DNA of 64,000 nucleotides from Myxococcales bacterium (GCA_012960035.1 DUBZ01000135.1:1-64000), one strand, 5' to 3'. Numbered from the stretch's first letter, positions 9,213-19,328 are shown. Notes: generated from the sequence alone by a model not told the origin. Translations and numbers: made by a program.

Positions 9213-9634
9213 CAGAGCGTCTGCCCGACACTTCTCAGAGGTTTCGCTGACGCCGCGATCTAAGATCTCCAAGTCGCGAGAAGCGTAATCGCGCGCAGTC
9301 TTACGCAAACCGCGCAGCAAGCCGGAACTCTCTACGCAAGTCGCGCCACGCTGTCGCAACGATTGCGCGGACGGGTGCATCAGCGCTCAGTATTTTTCGT
9401 TCCCGAGCCGATTGAGAATGAGAACCTTGATCCAGCAAAACGATTCTCGATAGCAACTGCTCATGTGATGACGTGGGCAGCACTGGCGAGCATCTCGAAA
9501 CGGGAGGCGGTCCGCCTCCTCCCCCCGAAGCCATAGGTGCCCGCAAGCGCCTTTGAAATCGGAATCGAGATCCGCTCAATCGCTGATCGCCGCGCTGACA
9601 TCGACTGAAGCGGACGCCCCCCTTGAACCCCCCG
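9213..9634. other. Non-coding stretch before the Kef-type antiporter gene
   Basis: About 420 bases without a supportable gene. Open frames here on the minus strand are extensions of the antisense of the antiporter gene. The only structure I notice is a 17-base palindrome at 9503-9519. The region may be relic sequence left after decay of the adjoining sugar-transferase gene. Confidence 0.4.
9503..9519. repeat. Perfect 8-bp inverted repeat, single-base spacer
   Basis: GGAGGCGG-T-CCGCCTCC is a perfect palindrome around one base, followed by TCCCCCC. It is 116 bases upstream of the antiporter start. It could be an operator or merely a GC-rich chance palindrome; a hairpin is unlikely with a one-base loop. 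Confidence 0.35.
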
Positions 9635-11665
9635 ATGGACCACTCGATCCAACTGTTCGAAGTCATCGTGCTGCTCGGCCTTTCGGCCATCGGGCTCGCA
9701 CTGTTCGAACGCATCAAGCTTCCTGCGATCGCGGGCTTCTTGGTGGTCGGTGCGATTGCGGGTCCAGGCGTACTGGGGCTGGTGCCCGAGCCCGACCGCG
9801 TTCGCGCGCTCGCCGAAATTGGCGTCGTGTTCTTGATGTTCGAGATCGGTCTCGACCTCCCGCTTGACCGCGTGCGTCGTCTCTGGCGAGGCGCGCTCAT
9901 CGGCGGTGGTGCACAGCTCGGGATCACGATGCTGATCGTCTACGGCTTTGCACGCGGGTTCGGGATGGCGAATGGCGAAGCGGTGATTCTGGGTGCCATC
10001 GTCGCCATGTCGAGTACAGCGTTGGTGTTGCGACTGTTATCGGATCAAGCCCACGTGAATACGCCGCATGGCCAACTCGCGACGTCGGTCCTGGTGTTTC
10101 AAGACCTGAGCATCGTGCCGCTCTTGTTGCTGGTTCCCCTCCTTGCAGGCGCGGGGGCGTCGTCGGCACTCGACGTGGCGCTCGAACTTGGGCGCGCTGC
10201 ATTTGGGCTCGCCGCGGTGTTGCTTATCGTTCGGTTCGTCGTGCCGTTTGCCCTCGACCGAATGGCGCGCTTGCGATCGTCCGACCTGTTCAGCTTGCTC
10301 GCACTGTTGATCGTACTCGGGAGTGCCTTTCTCGCAGAACAGCTTGGCTTGACGCTCGCCGTCGGGGCCTTCATCGCCGGAGTCGCAGCAAGTTCGTCAC
10401 CCTATGCCCACCAGTTGTTTTCGGAAGTCGTCCCGCTACGCGGCGTCGTGCTTGGGATCTTCTTCACCGCCATCGGGATGCTCTTTGAACCGAGGGTGAT
10501 GATTGACCAAGCCCCGCTTGTGCTCGGGATCTTGTTGGCCGCGACCCTCGTGAAAGCACTCGTCGTAGCGGTGATCGGCAGCGTCCTGCTGGGGCGAGGT
10601 GTTCAAGTCAGCGTGCTGTCCGGGATCGCCCTTGCGCAGTGTGGTGAGTTTTCGTTTGTCCTTGCAGAAGTCTCCGCCCGCGCGGGGCTCTTGAGCGTTG
10701 ACGTTCACCAGGCCGTACTCGCAGCTTCGATCATCAGCCTGCTCGCGACTCCCTTTTTGATGCGCGCCGCTCCAGCGATCGCGGATTGGACCGAGGCGAA
10801 GCTCGGAGAAAATTCGCGGCTCCGCAGTGAATCGGCTCGGGACGCGACCTCTACCGATCGCGCGAATGACAAAGACCGCGTCATTGTAATTGGCTACGGG
10901 CCCGCTGGACGCACCCTTGCAAATCTCCTGAAATCTCAAAACCTCCCCTATGTGGTCGTCGACGCCAATGCGACCAAGGTGTCCGTGGCCCTCGCCGCAG
11001 GGGAACGCATCGTCTTCGGCGACGCGGCACGCCCTGCGTTTCTCGAACGCCTCGACGTTGCAACCGCCAAGCTCGTCACCGTCGCGATTTCGGATCCATT
11101 GGCAACCCGCAGAATTGTGGCCCGCGTTCGCGCCGTGGCCCCCGACCTTCCGATCCTCGCCCGAGCGCGTTTCGTCCACGAGGTCGACTCCCTCGAAACC
11201 GCCGGGGCGACCACGGTCGTTGCCGAAGAGTATGAGGGCAGCATCGAAGTCCTCCGCCAAGCCCTCACCCACTTCGACTTTCACCCAACCGCGGTGCGAA
11301 ACTTCGCCGACGCCCTGCGCGAAGAGGACTACGGAGTGATCCGAGCGGCTCCTGAGCTGCAGATCGATCCTTGGCTCGTAGACCTGCTGCGCGAAGAAGA
11401 GCACGACTGGGTCACCGTGCCGGCGAGCTTTGCTTCGGACATGACGTTGGCTGAACTCAATGTGCGCGCCAGAACAGGGGTGAGCATTGTCGCGGTCGAC
11501 CGCTCGGGCCGCATCGACGCGGTCCCAGCGCCGAGCTTCCGCCCCCAAGCCGGGGACCGGCTCCTCGTGCTCGGCTGTCCGAGCGCGCTTACGTCGCTAG
11601 AAGAACTCTTTACCGCACGCTACGTCGAGGCTTCGCCACTCACCGAGCAAGCACAGGGCGCCTGA
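9635..11665 (+). CDS. Kef-type cation:proton antiporter with TrkA domains (676 aa)
   Basis: CPA2-family monovalent cation/H+ antiporter of the inner membrane, probably K+ efflux. Residues about 5-380 contain the multi-helix exchanger domain, including AGFLVVGAIAGPGVLG and FEIGLDLP. A cytosolic Rossmann TrkA-N domain begins with VIVIGYGPAGRTL (416-428) and continues with VVVDANATKV. A TrkA-C domain lies near the C-terminus (TLAELNVRARTGVSIVAV to AGDRLLVLG). This KefB-like arrangement usually lets nucleotide or glutathione ligands gate transport. The start is taken at ATG 9635; an in-frame TTG at 9623 would add four residues. Ion specificity cannot be read from the sequence. Confidence 0.92.
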   Translation: MDHSIQLFEVIVLLGLSAIGLALFERIKLPAIAGFLVVGAIAGPGVLGLVPEPDRVRALAEIGVVFLMFEIGLDLPLDRVRRLWRGALIGGGAQLGITMLIVYGFARGFGMANGEAVILGAIVAMSSTALVLRLLSDQAHVNTPHGQLATSVLVFQDLSIVPLLLLVPLLAGAGASSALDVALELGRAAFGLAAVLLIVRFVVPFALDRMARLRSSDLFSLLALLIVLGSAFLAEQLGLTLAVGAFIAGVAASSSPYAHQLFSEVVPLRGVVLGIFFTAIGMLFEPRVMIDQAPLVLGILLAATLVKALVVAVIGSVLLGRGVQVSVLSGIALAQCGEFSFVLAEVSARAGLLSVDVHQAVLAASIISLLATPFLMRAAPAIADWTEAKLGENSRLRSESARDATSTDRANDKDRVIVIGYGPAGRTLANLLKSQNLPYVVVDANATKVSVALAAGERIVFGDAARPAFLERLDVATAKLVTVAISDPLATRRIVARVRAVAPDLPILARARFVHEVDSLETAGATTVVAEEYEGSIEVLRQALTHFDFHPTAVRNFADALREEDYGVIRAAPELQIDPWLVDLLREEEHDWVTVPASFASDMTLAELNVRARTGVSIVAVDRSGRIDAVPAPSFRPQAGDRLLVLGCPSALTSLEELFTARYVEASPLTEQAQGA

Positions 11666-11998
11666 GCGTTCGAAACGCAGTTCGGTCGACCGCGACTCGA
11701 TGACCGCTGCGCACATTGGGTTGCACTATTCTCTTTTTCACAACAGCATCTCATTTTTGAAACGCTTGAGTTTGGTGAGGCTGGCTCAAAGTTTTGCGAA
11801 CGAATCGCGTTAGACTCCCGGCGCCACTCGTACCTTTGCGCTCGCAAAAGTGATTTCGTGCCGCACAAACGTGTTTTGGAACGATCCATCATCGGACGTT
11901 TCACCGCGCAACCGGTGTAGGACGACTTCACAGGCCAACCTTCGTAGGCCATCTTTTTCAAGCGTATTGGTTCCGCTTCCCTCGGTGAGGACTGGGTC
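11666..11998 (+). other. Leader region upstream of gcvP
   Basis: This 333-base gap precedes gcvP. GTGAGGA sits 9 bases before the gcvP ATG as its ribosome binding site. I looked for the glycine riboswitch core that often controls gcv genes and did not recognise it. No coding frame is convincing. A promoter is expected, but only weak matches are visible, such as TTGCGA near 11798. Confidence 0.4.
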
Positions 11999-14893
11999 AT
12001 GACCAAGAACACAAGCCCCCAACGCGTTGCCATTCAGCCAGCAAAGGCTGTCCCTCCGATCGACACGTTTGCGCGACGCCACCTCGGCCCGCGCGCGGAC
12101 GACGTCGACGCGATGCTCGACCAACTCGGGTATGCGGATCTCGACGCGCTTTGCGATGCCGCGGTCCCCAAGGCGATTCAGCTCAAAGAGCCTCTCGCCC
12201 TTGATTACCTACCGAGCGAGCCCCATGGCGAGTTCGAGTTGCTCGAACACTTGAAGCAAATGATGAGTGTCAACGTCGTCAATCGATCGTGCATCGGCAT
12301 GGGCTTTTCTGACACCATCGTGCCGCCGATTGTCCAGCGAAACATCCTCGAGAATCCAGGCTGGTACACCCAATACACGCCATACCAAGCCGAAATTTCC
12401 CAGGGCCGGCTCGAAGTGCTGCTGAATTTCCAAACCGCGATTTCAGATCTCACCGGTTTGCCGCTGTGCAATTCGTCGTTGCTCGACGAAGCCAGCGCCG
12501 CCGCCGAAGCCATGGCGATGTGTAAAGCCGCAACCCAAGGCAAGAAGCTCGGCTTCTTTGTGAGCGATGGCTGTCATCCACAGACGATCGGTGTGGTGCG
12601 CACTCGCGCCGCAGGCATCGGCCTCACCGTTCATGTCGGGAATGAATCCGATATCGACTATGACGCGATGGACCTGTGCGGTGTGTTGCTCCAGTACCCG
12701 ACCACGGACGGAATGATTGAAGACCCGGCCGCCACGGTCGCGGCAGCCCACGAAGCCGGCGCGCTCATTGTAGTGGCGTGCGACCTGCTTTCTCTGGTCG
12801 TACTCCAACCGCCGGGCGAATTCGGAGCCGACATCGCAGTCGGTCTGACGCAGCGCTTTGGCGTGCCGATGGGTTTCGGGGGGCCGCACGCGGCGTTCCT
12901 CGCAACCCAGCAAAAGTTCGCGCGTAAGTTGCCTGGACGGTTGGTCGGCATCTCGCGCGACGTTCACGGCAAGCCGGCGTATCGACTCGCGCTGCAAACC
13001 CGTGAACAACACATCCGCCGAGACAAGGCGACGAGCAATATCTGTACTGCGCAAGTCCTTCTCGCGATCATGGCTGGTATGTACGCGGTCTATCACGGAC
13101 CCGATGGTTTGCGACGCATTGCGACACGCACCCACGCCCACGCGGCAGCCCTCGAACTCGCGCTGCGCGAACTTGGCTTCGACACCGGGAACAAGCCCTT
13201 CTTCGACACTCTACGCATTCGCGGCAAGAACGCGGGCCCGGCCATCGTCGATGTCGCGGCGAAGCTCGGCATCAACCTGCGAAGCTACGAAGACGACAGC
13301 GTTGGCATTGCGCTCGACGAGACCACCGACGCAAAAGACGTGCGCAACATCGCCGTTGCATTTGGCGCCGACGAAAAGACCGCGGACGTCGCCGACTGGT
13401 TCGCGCGAGCGAGCGACGAGATCCCCGAAGCGTTCGAGCGCAAGACCGACTTCATGCAGCACGAAGTCTTTCATCGCTATCGCTCCGAAACCGAGATGCT
13501 CCGCTACATCCACCGACTAGAAGCGAAGGATCTGTCGCTCAATACGTCGATGATCCCACTGGGTTCTTGCACGATGAAGCTCAACCCGTGCAGCGCGATG
13601 CTGCCGGTCAGCTGGCCCGAAGTTGGCCGCATGCATCCATATGCACCCGCGGACCAGACCCGTGGCTATACCGAATTGTTCGCCCAGCTTGAGTCTTGGC
13701 TTGCAAGCATCACCGGGCTTCCCGCAGTTTCGCTGCAACCGAATGCCGGCTCGCAAGGCGAACTCGCCGGGCTTCTCGCGATCAAGCGCTACCACCAATC
13801 GCGCGGCGATTTCGACCGCACAGCATGCTTGATCCCGGTTTCCGCCCACGGCACCAACGCAGCGAGTGCGGCGATCGCTGGCTTTGATTGTGTCGCGGTC
13901 GCTTGCGATAGCGACGGCAACGTTGACCTCGATGATCTACGCGCCAAGACGGAGCTTCACAGCGAAACCCTAGGCGCGCTGATGATCACGTACCCGTCGA
14001 CCCACGGCGTTTTCGAACTCCCCATCCAGGAGATCTGCAAAGTCGTGCATCAGCGCGGCGGACAAGTCTACATGGACGGTGCGAACATGAACGCCCAAGT
14101 CGGGTTGACTTCACCCGGAATGATCGGTGCCGACGTGTGTCATCTCAACTTGCACAAGACATTTTCGATCCCGCACGGTGGCGGTGGCCCGGGCATGGGG
14201 CCGATCACGGCGCGTGAACACCTGCGGCCGTTCCTGCCGGGCGACCCGACGACCGGCGTTGGCGCAGTCGCCTCCGCGCCTCATGGCAGTTCGAGCATTC
14301 TTCCGATCAGCTGGGTCTATATCGCGCTGATGGGTGCACCGGGCCTTCGCACGGCAACCCAGATCGCGATTCTCAATGCGAACTACATGGCCGGGCGTCT
14401 GGCGAATGACTACGAGGTGCTCTTTCGTGGACCGGAAGGCCTCGTCGCACATGAGTTCATCATCGACTGTCGCAAGTTCGAAGCCAGCTCCGGAGTCGTG
14501 GTCGAGGACATCGCGAAACGCTTGATGGATTACGGCTTTCACGCACCCACGATGAGTTTCCCGGTGGCGGGCACGCTCATGATCGAACCGACCGAAAGTG
14601 AGTCGCGCGGCGAACTCGATCGCTTGTGTGACGCGCTGATTTCGATTCGCGGCGAGATCCGCGCCATCGAGTCAGGCGAACTCGACGCCGAAGACAACCC
14701 GCTCAAAAACGCGCCCCACACCGCGCAAGAAGTATCGAGCGACAGTTGGTCCCACGGCTATTCTCGTGAGATGGCGGCATACCCGGCCGCTTGGACCGTT
14801 GAGTTCAAGTACTGGCCGCCGGTTGGACGCGTCGACAACGCATGGGGCGACCGCAACTTGGTCTGCAAGCACCCAAGCGAAGACGTCACGTAG
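11999..14893 (+). CDS. gcvP: Glycine dehydrogenase (decarboxylating), P protein (964 aa)
   Basis: PLP-dependent P protein of the glycine cleavage system: decarboxylates glycine and loads the aminomethyl group onto the H protein lipoyl arm. The protein is the fused single-chain form, with both halves recognisable. The N-terminal half starts [18 protein letters not shown] and includes CHPQT and GFGGPHAAF. The C-terminal half carries the PLP site [20 protein letters not shown], with Lys about 720 as the Schiff-base residue. Length matches the family (about 950-960). The ATG at 11999 has GAGGA nine bases before it. GcvT, GcvH and Lpd are not encoded nearby, so the system is split in this genome. 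Confidence 0.96.
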   Translation: MTKNTSPQRVAIQPAKAVPPIDTFARRHLGPRADDVDAMLDQLGYADLDALCDAAVPKAIQLKEPLALDYLPSEPHGEFELLEHLKQMMSVNVVNRSCIGMGFSDTIVPPIVQRNILENPGWYTQYTPYQAEISQGRLEVLLNFQTAISDLTGLPLCNSSLLDEASAAAEAMAMCKAATQGKKLGFFVSDGCHPQTIGVVRTRAAGIGLTVHVGNESDIDYDAMDLCGVLLQYPTTDGMIEDPAATVAAAHEAGALIVVACDLLSLVVLQPPGEFGADIAVGLTQRFGVPMGFGGPHAAFLATQQKFARKLPGRLVGISRDVHGKPAYRLALQTREQHIRRDKATSNICTAQVLLAIMAGMYAVYHGPDGLRRIATRTHAHAAALELALRELGFDTGNKPFFDTLRIRGKNAGPAIVDVAAKLGINLRSYEDDSVGIALDETTDAKDVRNIAVAFGADEKTADVADWFARASDEIPEAFERKTDFMQHEVFHRYRSETEMLRYIHRLEAKDLSLNTSMIPLGSCTMKLNPCSAMLPVSWPEVGRMHPYAPADQTRGYTELFAQLESWLASITGLPAVSLQPNAGSQGELAGLLAIKRYHQSRGDFDRTACLIPVSAHGTNAASAAIAGFDCVAVACDSDGNVDLDDLRAKTELHSETLGALMITYPSTHGVFELPIQEICKVVHQRGGQVYMDGANMNAQVGLTSPGMIGADVCHLNLHKTFSIPHGGGGPGMGPITAREHLRPFLPGDPTTGVGAVASAPHGSSSILPISWVYIALMGAPGLRTATQIAILNANYMAGRLANDYEVLFRGPEGLVAHEFIIDCRKFEASSGVVVEDIAKRLMDYGFHAPTMSFPVAGTLMIEPTESESRGELDRLCDALISIRGEIRAIESGELDAEDNPLKNAPHTAQEVSSDSWSHGYSREMAAYPAAWTVEFKYWPPVGRVDNAWGDRNLVCKHPSEDVT

Positions 14894-14964
14894 AGCGAGG
14901 ACTCGGCCTCACGACTGAGGACCCACGGGACGCCTTAAAACCTGCGAACGTGGACCCGCGAGTG

Positions 14965-15192
14965 CTACGCCTCTTCTTCTTCTTTTTCTTCGTCGTCAGA
15001 CGGGAAGCCGTAGCCTGCGAGATCGTCCGCAGTGGCGACGCGGGGTTCGCCCTTGTCGACGTCCACCGGAATCGAAGGGCCGGGGCCCATCTCTTTGCGC
15101 AGTCTTAGTTCTTCACGCTTGAGAGCGGCCTTTTCGGCCTTCTTCACTTCGCGAAGACGCTTGAGCACACCAGTCTTACTCTTCTTAGCCAT
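14965..15192 (-). CDS. Small charged hypothetical protein (75 aa)
   Basis: Short protein with a Lys/Arg-rich first half (MAKKSKTGVLKRLREVKKAE) likely forming one long helix, then a Pro/Gly hinge and an acidic tail ending in repeated Glu. GAAGGAAG lies just upstream of the ATG at 15192, a strong ribosome binding site that supports a real gene. No transmembrane segment or cysteine is present. I do not recognise a named family; the split charge suggests a nucleic-acid- or ribosome-associated protein, which is only inference. It converges on gcvP. Confidence 0.65.
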   Translation of the reverse strand: MAKKSKTGVLKRLREVKKAEKAALKREELRLRKEMGPGPSIPVDVDKGEPRVATADDLAGYGFPSDDEEKEEEEA

Positions 15193-15534
15193 AGGAGCTT
15201 CCTTCAGATCGCCGGTGGCGCGCGCGTAAATTTCCGGGTGCGGTTTTAAGTTGTTTGTTCGCTCGCGCGGCGTCGGGGGGTATTACGCGTCTGCGCGGCT
15301 GGGCTTTGAGCCCTGTTCTAACGGCGCCTGAGTCTACTTCCCTGTGCGGGCGAGCGCAGCCCACATTGGAGTTTTGGGTGAAATTTAACGCGCCCCAAAG
15401 GGGTTCGGTTCGAAATTGAGCCGCAGGCCACGTTGAACGACCTTGTGGCCCCCACGCGAGCTCGAGAGCCTTGGGAGCAGCACGTCCAACTCGTCAGCGG
15501 CTGGTGAAGGGGCGCGTGGGCAGGATCGCCCGTC
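15193..15534. other. Intergenic region, no gene seen
   Basis: About 340 bases between two minus-strand small genes. It contains GC-rich tracts and a segment with GCGGGCGAGCGCAGCCC and CCCCAAAGGGG, but nothing I can match to 6S RNA, tmRNA, SRP RNA or RNase P. The promoter of the 75-residue protein gene should lie at its left part. It is a candidate place for a structured RNA, without positive evidence. Confidence 0.35.
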
Positions 15535-15813
15535 TCAACTTACGAGCGATCGCGCGATCGAATTGTAAGCAATCGTCGCAACCGGGATGTTTTGCTTCGT
15601 AGCGAGCGCCTGGAGCTTGCTGACTTCGGTATCGGTGAACATCACCGCAACGCGATTCTTGCGCGAGTTCGGAGATCGACCTGAGCCTGAACCCTTCGGA
15701 CGTCCAGCACCCAGTCGGCGTCCACCCCAGCTCGTCTTTTTCTTTGCATTTTTCTTCGGCTTGCGAGCTGGCCTCGATGCGCTCGTGGTCTTTGGCTTCT
15801 TTCAGGCCGCCAT
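15535..15813 (-). pseudogene. Ribbon-helix-helix-like protein with stop at codon 4
   Basis: Reading the minus strand from ATG at 15813 gives M-A-A-stop-K-K-P-K and then an uninterrupted frame of about 88 residues to a TGA at 15535-15537. That frame has a Lys-rich stretch (KKPKTTSASRPARKPKKNAK), an AT-hook-like GRRLGAGRPKGSGSG, and a ribbon-helix-helix-like core RVAVMFTDTEVSKLQALA followed by TKQNIPVATIAYNSIARSL. GGAG lies six bases before the ATG, so the start itself looks genuine. The TGA at 15802-15804 is the only defect. Possibilities are a recent nonsense mutation, an assembly error, or initiation at an unusual codon downstream, since no in-frame ATG, GTG or TTG occurs before the core domain. 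Confidence 0.6.
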
Positions 15814-16008
15814 GCTCTTCTCCAGATTGAATCGACAAGGGGGAGTTTCCGCGAGCCGCGGATCGTTCCTCGATAAAGAGTTCTGCGGGGTCACGACAGG
15901 AGCGCCCAATAGGGGAACTTCGGTTTTTTGCTTCAGGAACAGCGACCTCACTGCGGTCACTTCCGTCGACATTTTTTCGCGACAGCGAGGGCCCACTTGA
16001 ATGCGCGG

Positions 16009-16455
16009 TTACTGATCGTCCCGGGAGACGCGGCCTCGGCCACGTTTGATTTCACCACGTATGGACTTGGCCTTTTTGACGCGCAATTTCGAATTGCGAC
16101 TCGGCCGGGTCTGGCGCCGCTCCGCATTTTCGAGCAGCGCTTCGCAGAGCAACTCGACCATGCGCGCGCGGGCATCGTCGCGATTGCGTGCGCGGCTGCG
16201 CATCCGACCCGCGTGCACGATCAAGTCACCCTCACGGGTCAAGCGAACCCGAAGCCTTTCAAGCAAGCGTGCACGCTGACTCGGAGTCGGCACTGTGCTT
16301 CGTGTCACGTTCCAGCGGAGGCTAACCCGTGTATTGCTCTTGTTGACGTGTTGACCACCGGGACCACTCGAACGACTCGCGGCCTCTTCGATTTCGTCCG
16401 CGGGTATCGAGAAATACCGTCCGACCTCAAGGTCCTGTTCAAACGTGTTCGCCAT
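16009..16455 (-). CDS. arfB: Peptidyl-tRNA hydrolase ArfB/YaeJ (148 aa)
   Basis: Codon-independent peptidyl-tRNA hydrolase that rescues ribosomes stalled at mRNA ends. The catalytic GGQ is at residues 33-35 in SSGPGGQHVNKSNTRV, as in release factors and ArfB. The C-terminus is a long basic tail (SKLRVKKAKSIRGEIKRGRG), which in ArfB enters the empty mRNA channel. Length of 148 fits ArfB (about 140) rather than a full release factor. ATG at 16455 is chosen; no strong ribosome binding site is seen. It is transcribed divergently from the double-PilZ protein gene. Confidence 0.93.
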   Translation of the reverse strand: MANTFEQDLEVGRYFSIPADEIEEAASRSSGPGGQHVNKSNTRVSLRWNVTRSTVPTPSQRARLLERLRVRLTREGDLIVHAGRMRSRARNRDDARARMVELLCEALLENAERRQTRPSRNSKLRVKKAKSIRGEIKRGRGRVSRDDQ

Positions 16456-16647
16456 TGGACAACGCTACCCAATTCGTGTTTTTGACTCCATCTCGCACTC
16501 GCAGACGCCTTCGGTGGGGTCTCATCGGCAGTCTCATTACCCTTCTCGTAAAAACGAGATGCGCGCTCCAGATGCCTTTCGGTTCAGCCGATTCATTCGG
16601 CGCATGTGATGGTTTCGGCGACCCGGACCGCAAGAAATGAGGATAAA

Positions 16648-17787
16648 GTGAGCGCGGAACATTCCCATCCGAAAATACTGCTCCTCCACGACGACGAGCT
16701 CGAAGATATCCGTACGCTCCTACGTGAGTTTTCGATTCCATTCGTCGAGCGAAGCGGCGACCCCACAGAAGTCGATCGGCATACAGAATGGGAATTGATC
16801 ATCAGTTCTCAGAAACGCCTTAACGCCTTCGAAGACTCTGAAACGATCCAAAATGCGCGGCGCATCGCCATCATCGACAACGATTCGCGCATGCTGCGGC
16901 CGAATGCTTCGTCGCAGGGTGTCGACTTCGTTGTTCCGCGACCGGTTCACAGCGCTGCATTGCGCTTGCTCATCCTTCACTGCGTTTACTGTGGGCCAGA
17001 ACGACGTCGCCAGGGTCGTGTCAGCGCCGGCGCCAAGATCCAAGTCCGTGCGGGCCTACTGTGGCGTGATGCCCTCCTCGCTGACCTTTCGCTCCAAGGA
17101 GCACGCCTCGTGTGCGACAAGCCCGTCAAGCCGGGTGCGAAGGTGAAGTTGTTCTTCCCGTCCGAAACGGGGAACACCAAATGTTTCAACCTGTCGGCGC
17201 GCTCACTTCGCACGTCAGTCGCGACTGACTCAAGTCAGGGACATATCGTCGCGGTGGAATTTCAAGAGTTGTCCCCCGCCCAGGGCCAACTGCTCCGCAA
17301 GGTTTTCGAGACGTTCAAAAACGGTCCAGCGCGACTTGAAGGTGCACAGGGACACGTTCCGTTCAGCCCGGCCGCTTCGAACCGCGAGCCCGAGGAACGC
17401 ACCGAACGACGCGCGGCACCGCGCGTGGAATATGAAAAGCATGTGGTCACCGTCAACGACGAAGCGACCCGCGTGATGCTATGCCGCGACATTTCAATGG
17501 GCGGAATGCGGGTCAACCCGAACGACACGCTCGTCCCTGGCGATGAACTCCTCGTTGCCGTGTATATTCGATCCCGCGCCGAGCCGCTCGTCGTCAACGC
17601 CAGAGTGACCCGGGACGATGGCGATGCTGGGCTCGTTCTCGAATTCCACGACCTTTCCAAAGACAGCGCAGACTATCTTAAGAAGATGGTGAACTTGCTG
17701 CCCATCCTAGGCGTGAAGAACGTCTCGAACCCCGGCCAAGAAGGCGGCTTGACCCTTTCTGAGATCGTCGCGCGCCGCGCAAGCTGA
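16648..17787 (+). CDS. Double PilZ-domain protein with receiver-like N-terminus (379 aa)
   Basis: Probable c-di-GMP effector with two PilZ domains. The first has RRQGR (about 120-124, RxxxR) and DLSLQG (146-151, DxSxxG). The second has RAAPR (255-259) and DISMGG (281-286). Both carry the residues that normally bind c-di-GMP. Residues 1-110 resemble a degenerate receiver fold (HPKILLLHDDELEDIRTLL, later RIAIIDNDSRM and VVPRPV) without a clear phosphoacceptor arrangement. I choose the GTG at 16648 because GAGGA lies five bases upstream; an in-frame ATG at 16609 would add 13 residues. It stands alone, divergent from arfB. Confidence 0.8.
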   Translation: MSAEHSHPKILLLHDDELEDIRTLLREFSIPFVERSGDPTEVDRHTEWELIISSQKRLNAFEDSETIQNARRIAIIDNDSRMLRPNASSQGVDFVVPRPVHSAALRLLILHCVYCGPERRRQGRVSAGAKIQVRAGLLWRDALLADLSLQGARLVCDKPVKPGAKVKLFFPSETGNTKCFNLSARSLRTSVATDSSQGHIVAVEFQELSPAQGQLLRKVFETFKNGPARLEGAQGHVPFSPAASNREPEERTERRAAPRVEYEKHVVTVNDEATRVMLCRDISMGGMRVNPNDTLVPGDELLVAVYIRSRAEPLVVNARVTRDDGDAGLVLEFHDLSKDSADYLKKMVNLLPILGVKNVSNPGQEGGLTLSEIVARRAS

Positions 17788-18061
17788 GCGCCGCCCCCAC
17801 TGGGCACCCATCTACACTTTTCTATTCAGCAGGTCGATCAATCGTCGTTGCGACGTGTAGATCGCCGCGCCGGTTCAATTCGTTCTCCGCGTTCCATGCG
17901 TCACCGGCTTTGCACACCCGGGCTTTGATCACGCGGAAGAATTCGAACTCAAGTGCCCGCTCGCCGGTGCAGTTGGTGTCGGCTCACCGCAACTGAAACC
18001 CAGTGCGCAGACACAGTTCAATTGTCTCGAATCGGTGTGGATCCGTGGTCGGCCCCAAGAA

Positions 18062-18252
18062 CTGAAACAAGTCTTCTTGAACATTGTTGTGACCGCGATC
18101 CAAGTGTCTGCAACGGAAACCAAGGCCAAGGGACGGCACTGGGGTTGTCGATTTCTCGTGAAATCGGCGAACGGCACCAATGAGAAATTCACGTCGATTC
18201 GAAACCGGGCCGCGGCACCCGTGTAACCGTTTCGCTCAAGTCCCATATGTAG
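18062..18252 (+). pseudogene. Remnant of a sensor histidine kinase ATPase domain
   Basis: The C-terminal ATP-binding domain of a histidine kinase can be pieced together. The first frame reads LKQVFLNIVVTAIQV (18062-18106), matching the N-box region but with Thr in place of the second Asn. A different frame then reads [16 protein letters not shown] (18130-18177), the G2 box, followed after a TGA at the usual Gly-Gly position by [18 protein letters not shown] and a stop at 18250. The segment that should hold the G1 box is missing between the two frames. So there is at least one frameshift or deletion and one nonsense codon. The rest of the 17788-18341 gap carries no other recognisable gene. Confidence 0.8.
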
Positions 18253-18341
18253 GAATGTCCCGGCCAATCGCGGGGATCGCCCAAGCTGAACACGAGTGTT
18301 TGCTACTTTGGTGGCGGCGCCAAAGAACTCCGGGAGTAGAC

Positions 18342-19325
18342 ATGCTGATCCAGACCCAAAAGAAGATCGCGTCCAGTGGAATTACGTCCCTTGAGCACTA
18401 CGTCGACCGACGACGTTTCTTGAAAACCAGCGCATCCGCGCTCGTGACCGGCTCGATCGCGGCCGGTTGTTTCGGCACCGACGAAGCAGAAGCCGGAGAC
18501 CCGGACGCCAACCGAATACCGCGCAAGAAGCTCACGTTCGAAAAGCCGTCAGATCCCGGCATGCGGACCGACGAGGAACTCACCAGCCACAAGGACGCAA
18601 CGCGGTACAACAACTTTTATGAGTTCGGCACCGACAAATCGGACCCAGCACGCAATTCAGGTCAATTCCAAACCGACCCGTGGTCGCTGGTTGTCGAAGG
18701 CGAAGTCGGCAAGCCTGGACGCGTGCCCCTAGAGACATTGTTGGCACCCCACGGCCTCGAAGAACGCGTGTATCGCATGCGCTGTGTCGAGGCCTGGTCG
18801 ATGGTAATTCCATGGGTCGGGATCCCGCTCGGTGAAATTCTGAAGCGGTTCGAACCCACGTCGAAGGCCAAGTACGTCTCGTTCGAAACTCTCTATGACC
18901 CCGAGCGCATGCCCGGCCAAAGTCGTCGCGTGCTCGACTGGCCCTACCGCGAAGGCCTGCGCATGGACGAAGCCATGAACCCCCTCGCAATCCTGGCCGT
19001 CGGCATGTACGGCGAAACCCTGCCAAACCAAAACGGCGCACCGCTTCGCTTGGTGGTTCCTTGGAAGTACGGCTTCAAGGGGATCAAGTCGATCGTAAAG
19101 ATTCGCTTGCAAGAAGAGGAACCGGCGACGAGTTGGAACGTCAGTGCGCCCCGGGAATACGGCTTCTACGCAAACGTCAACCCAGACGTGAACCACCCGC
19201 GATGGAGCCAGGCACGCGAACGTCGAATCGGTTCATTCGGCAAGCAACCTACACTTCCGTTTAACGGTTATGCAGACCAGGTGGCATCGCTGTATCGCGG
19301 CATGGATCTGCGCAGGCATTTCTAA
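18342..19325 (+). CDS. msrP: Methionine sulfoxide reductase catalytic subunit MsrP/YedY (327 aa)
   Basis: Periplasmic molybdopterin enzyme that reduces protein-bound methionine sulfoxide in the envelope. A twin-arginine signal is present ([23 protein letters not shown] at about 23-24). The molybdenum-ligating cysteine is C148 in [10 protein letters not shown]. The C-terminal [11 protein letters not shown] and [12 protein letters not shown] blocks are typical. The ATG at 18342 has GGGAG seven bases upstream; open frame upstream of it is the kinase remnant. The gene is followed three bases later by msrQ, forming the usual msrPQ operon; exported folded via Tat with the cofactor inserted. Confidence 0.95.
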   Translation: MLIQTQKKIASSGITSLEHYVDRRRFLKTSASALVTGSIAAGCFGTDEAEAGDPDANRIPRKKLTFEKPSDPGMRTDEELTSHKDATRYNNFYEFGTDKSDPARNSGQFQTDPWSLVVEGEVGKPGRVPLETLLAPHGLEERVYRMRCVEAWSMVIPWVGIPLGEILKRFEPTSKAKYVSFETLYDPERMPGQSRRVLDWPYREGLRMDEAMNPLAILAVGMYGETLPNQNGAPLRLVVPWKYGFKGIKSIVKIRLQEEEPATSWNVSAPREYGFYANVNPDVNHPRWSQARERRIGSFGKQPTLPFNGYADQVASLYRGMDLRRHF

Positions 19326-19328
19326 TTC

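Noticed and set aside
9301-9927. Minus-strand frame spanning the gap before the antiporter gene
   Set aside because: Most of it is antisense to the antiporter; the Ser/Arg/Pro-rich sequence has no recognisable domain.
10436-11548. Long open frame on the minus strand opposite the Kef-type antiporter
   Set aside because: It is antisense to a well-supported gene, has no family motif and reflects GC-rich codon bias. The same applies to long frames opposite uvrA (41350-42756), gcvP (12443-13141) and larE (61772-62830 plus strand).
11666-11998. Glycine riboswitch before gcvP
   Set aside because: I looked for the paired aptamer core and could not find its conserved segments; there is no support beyond gene context.
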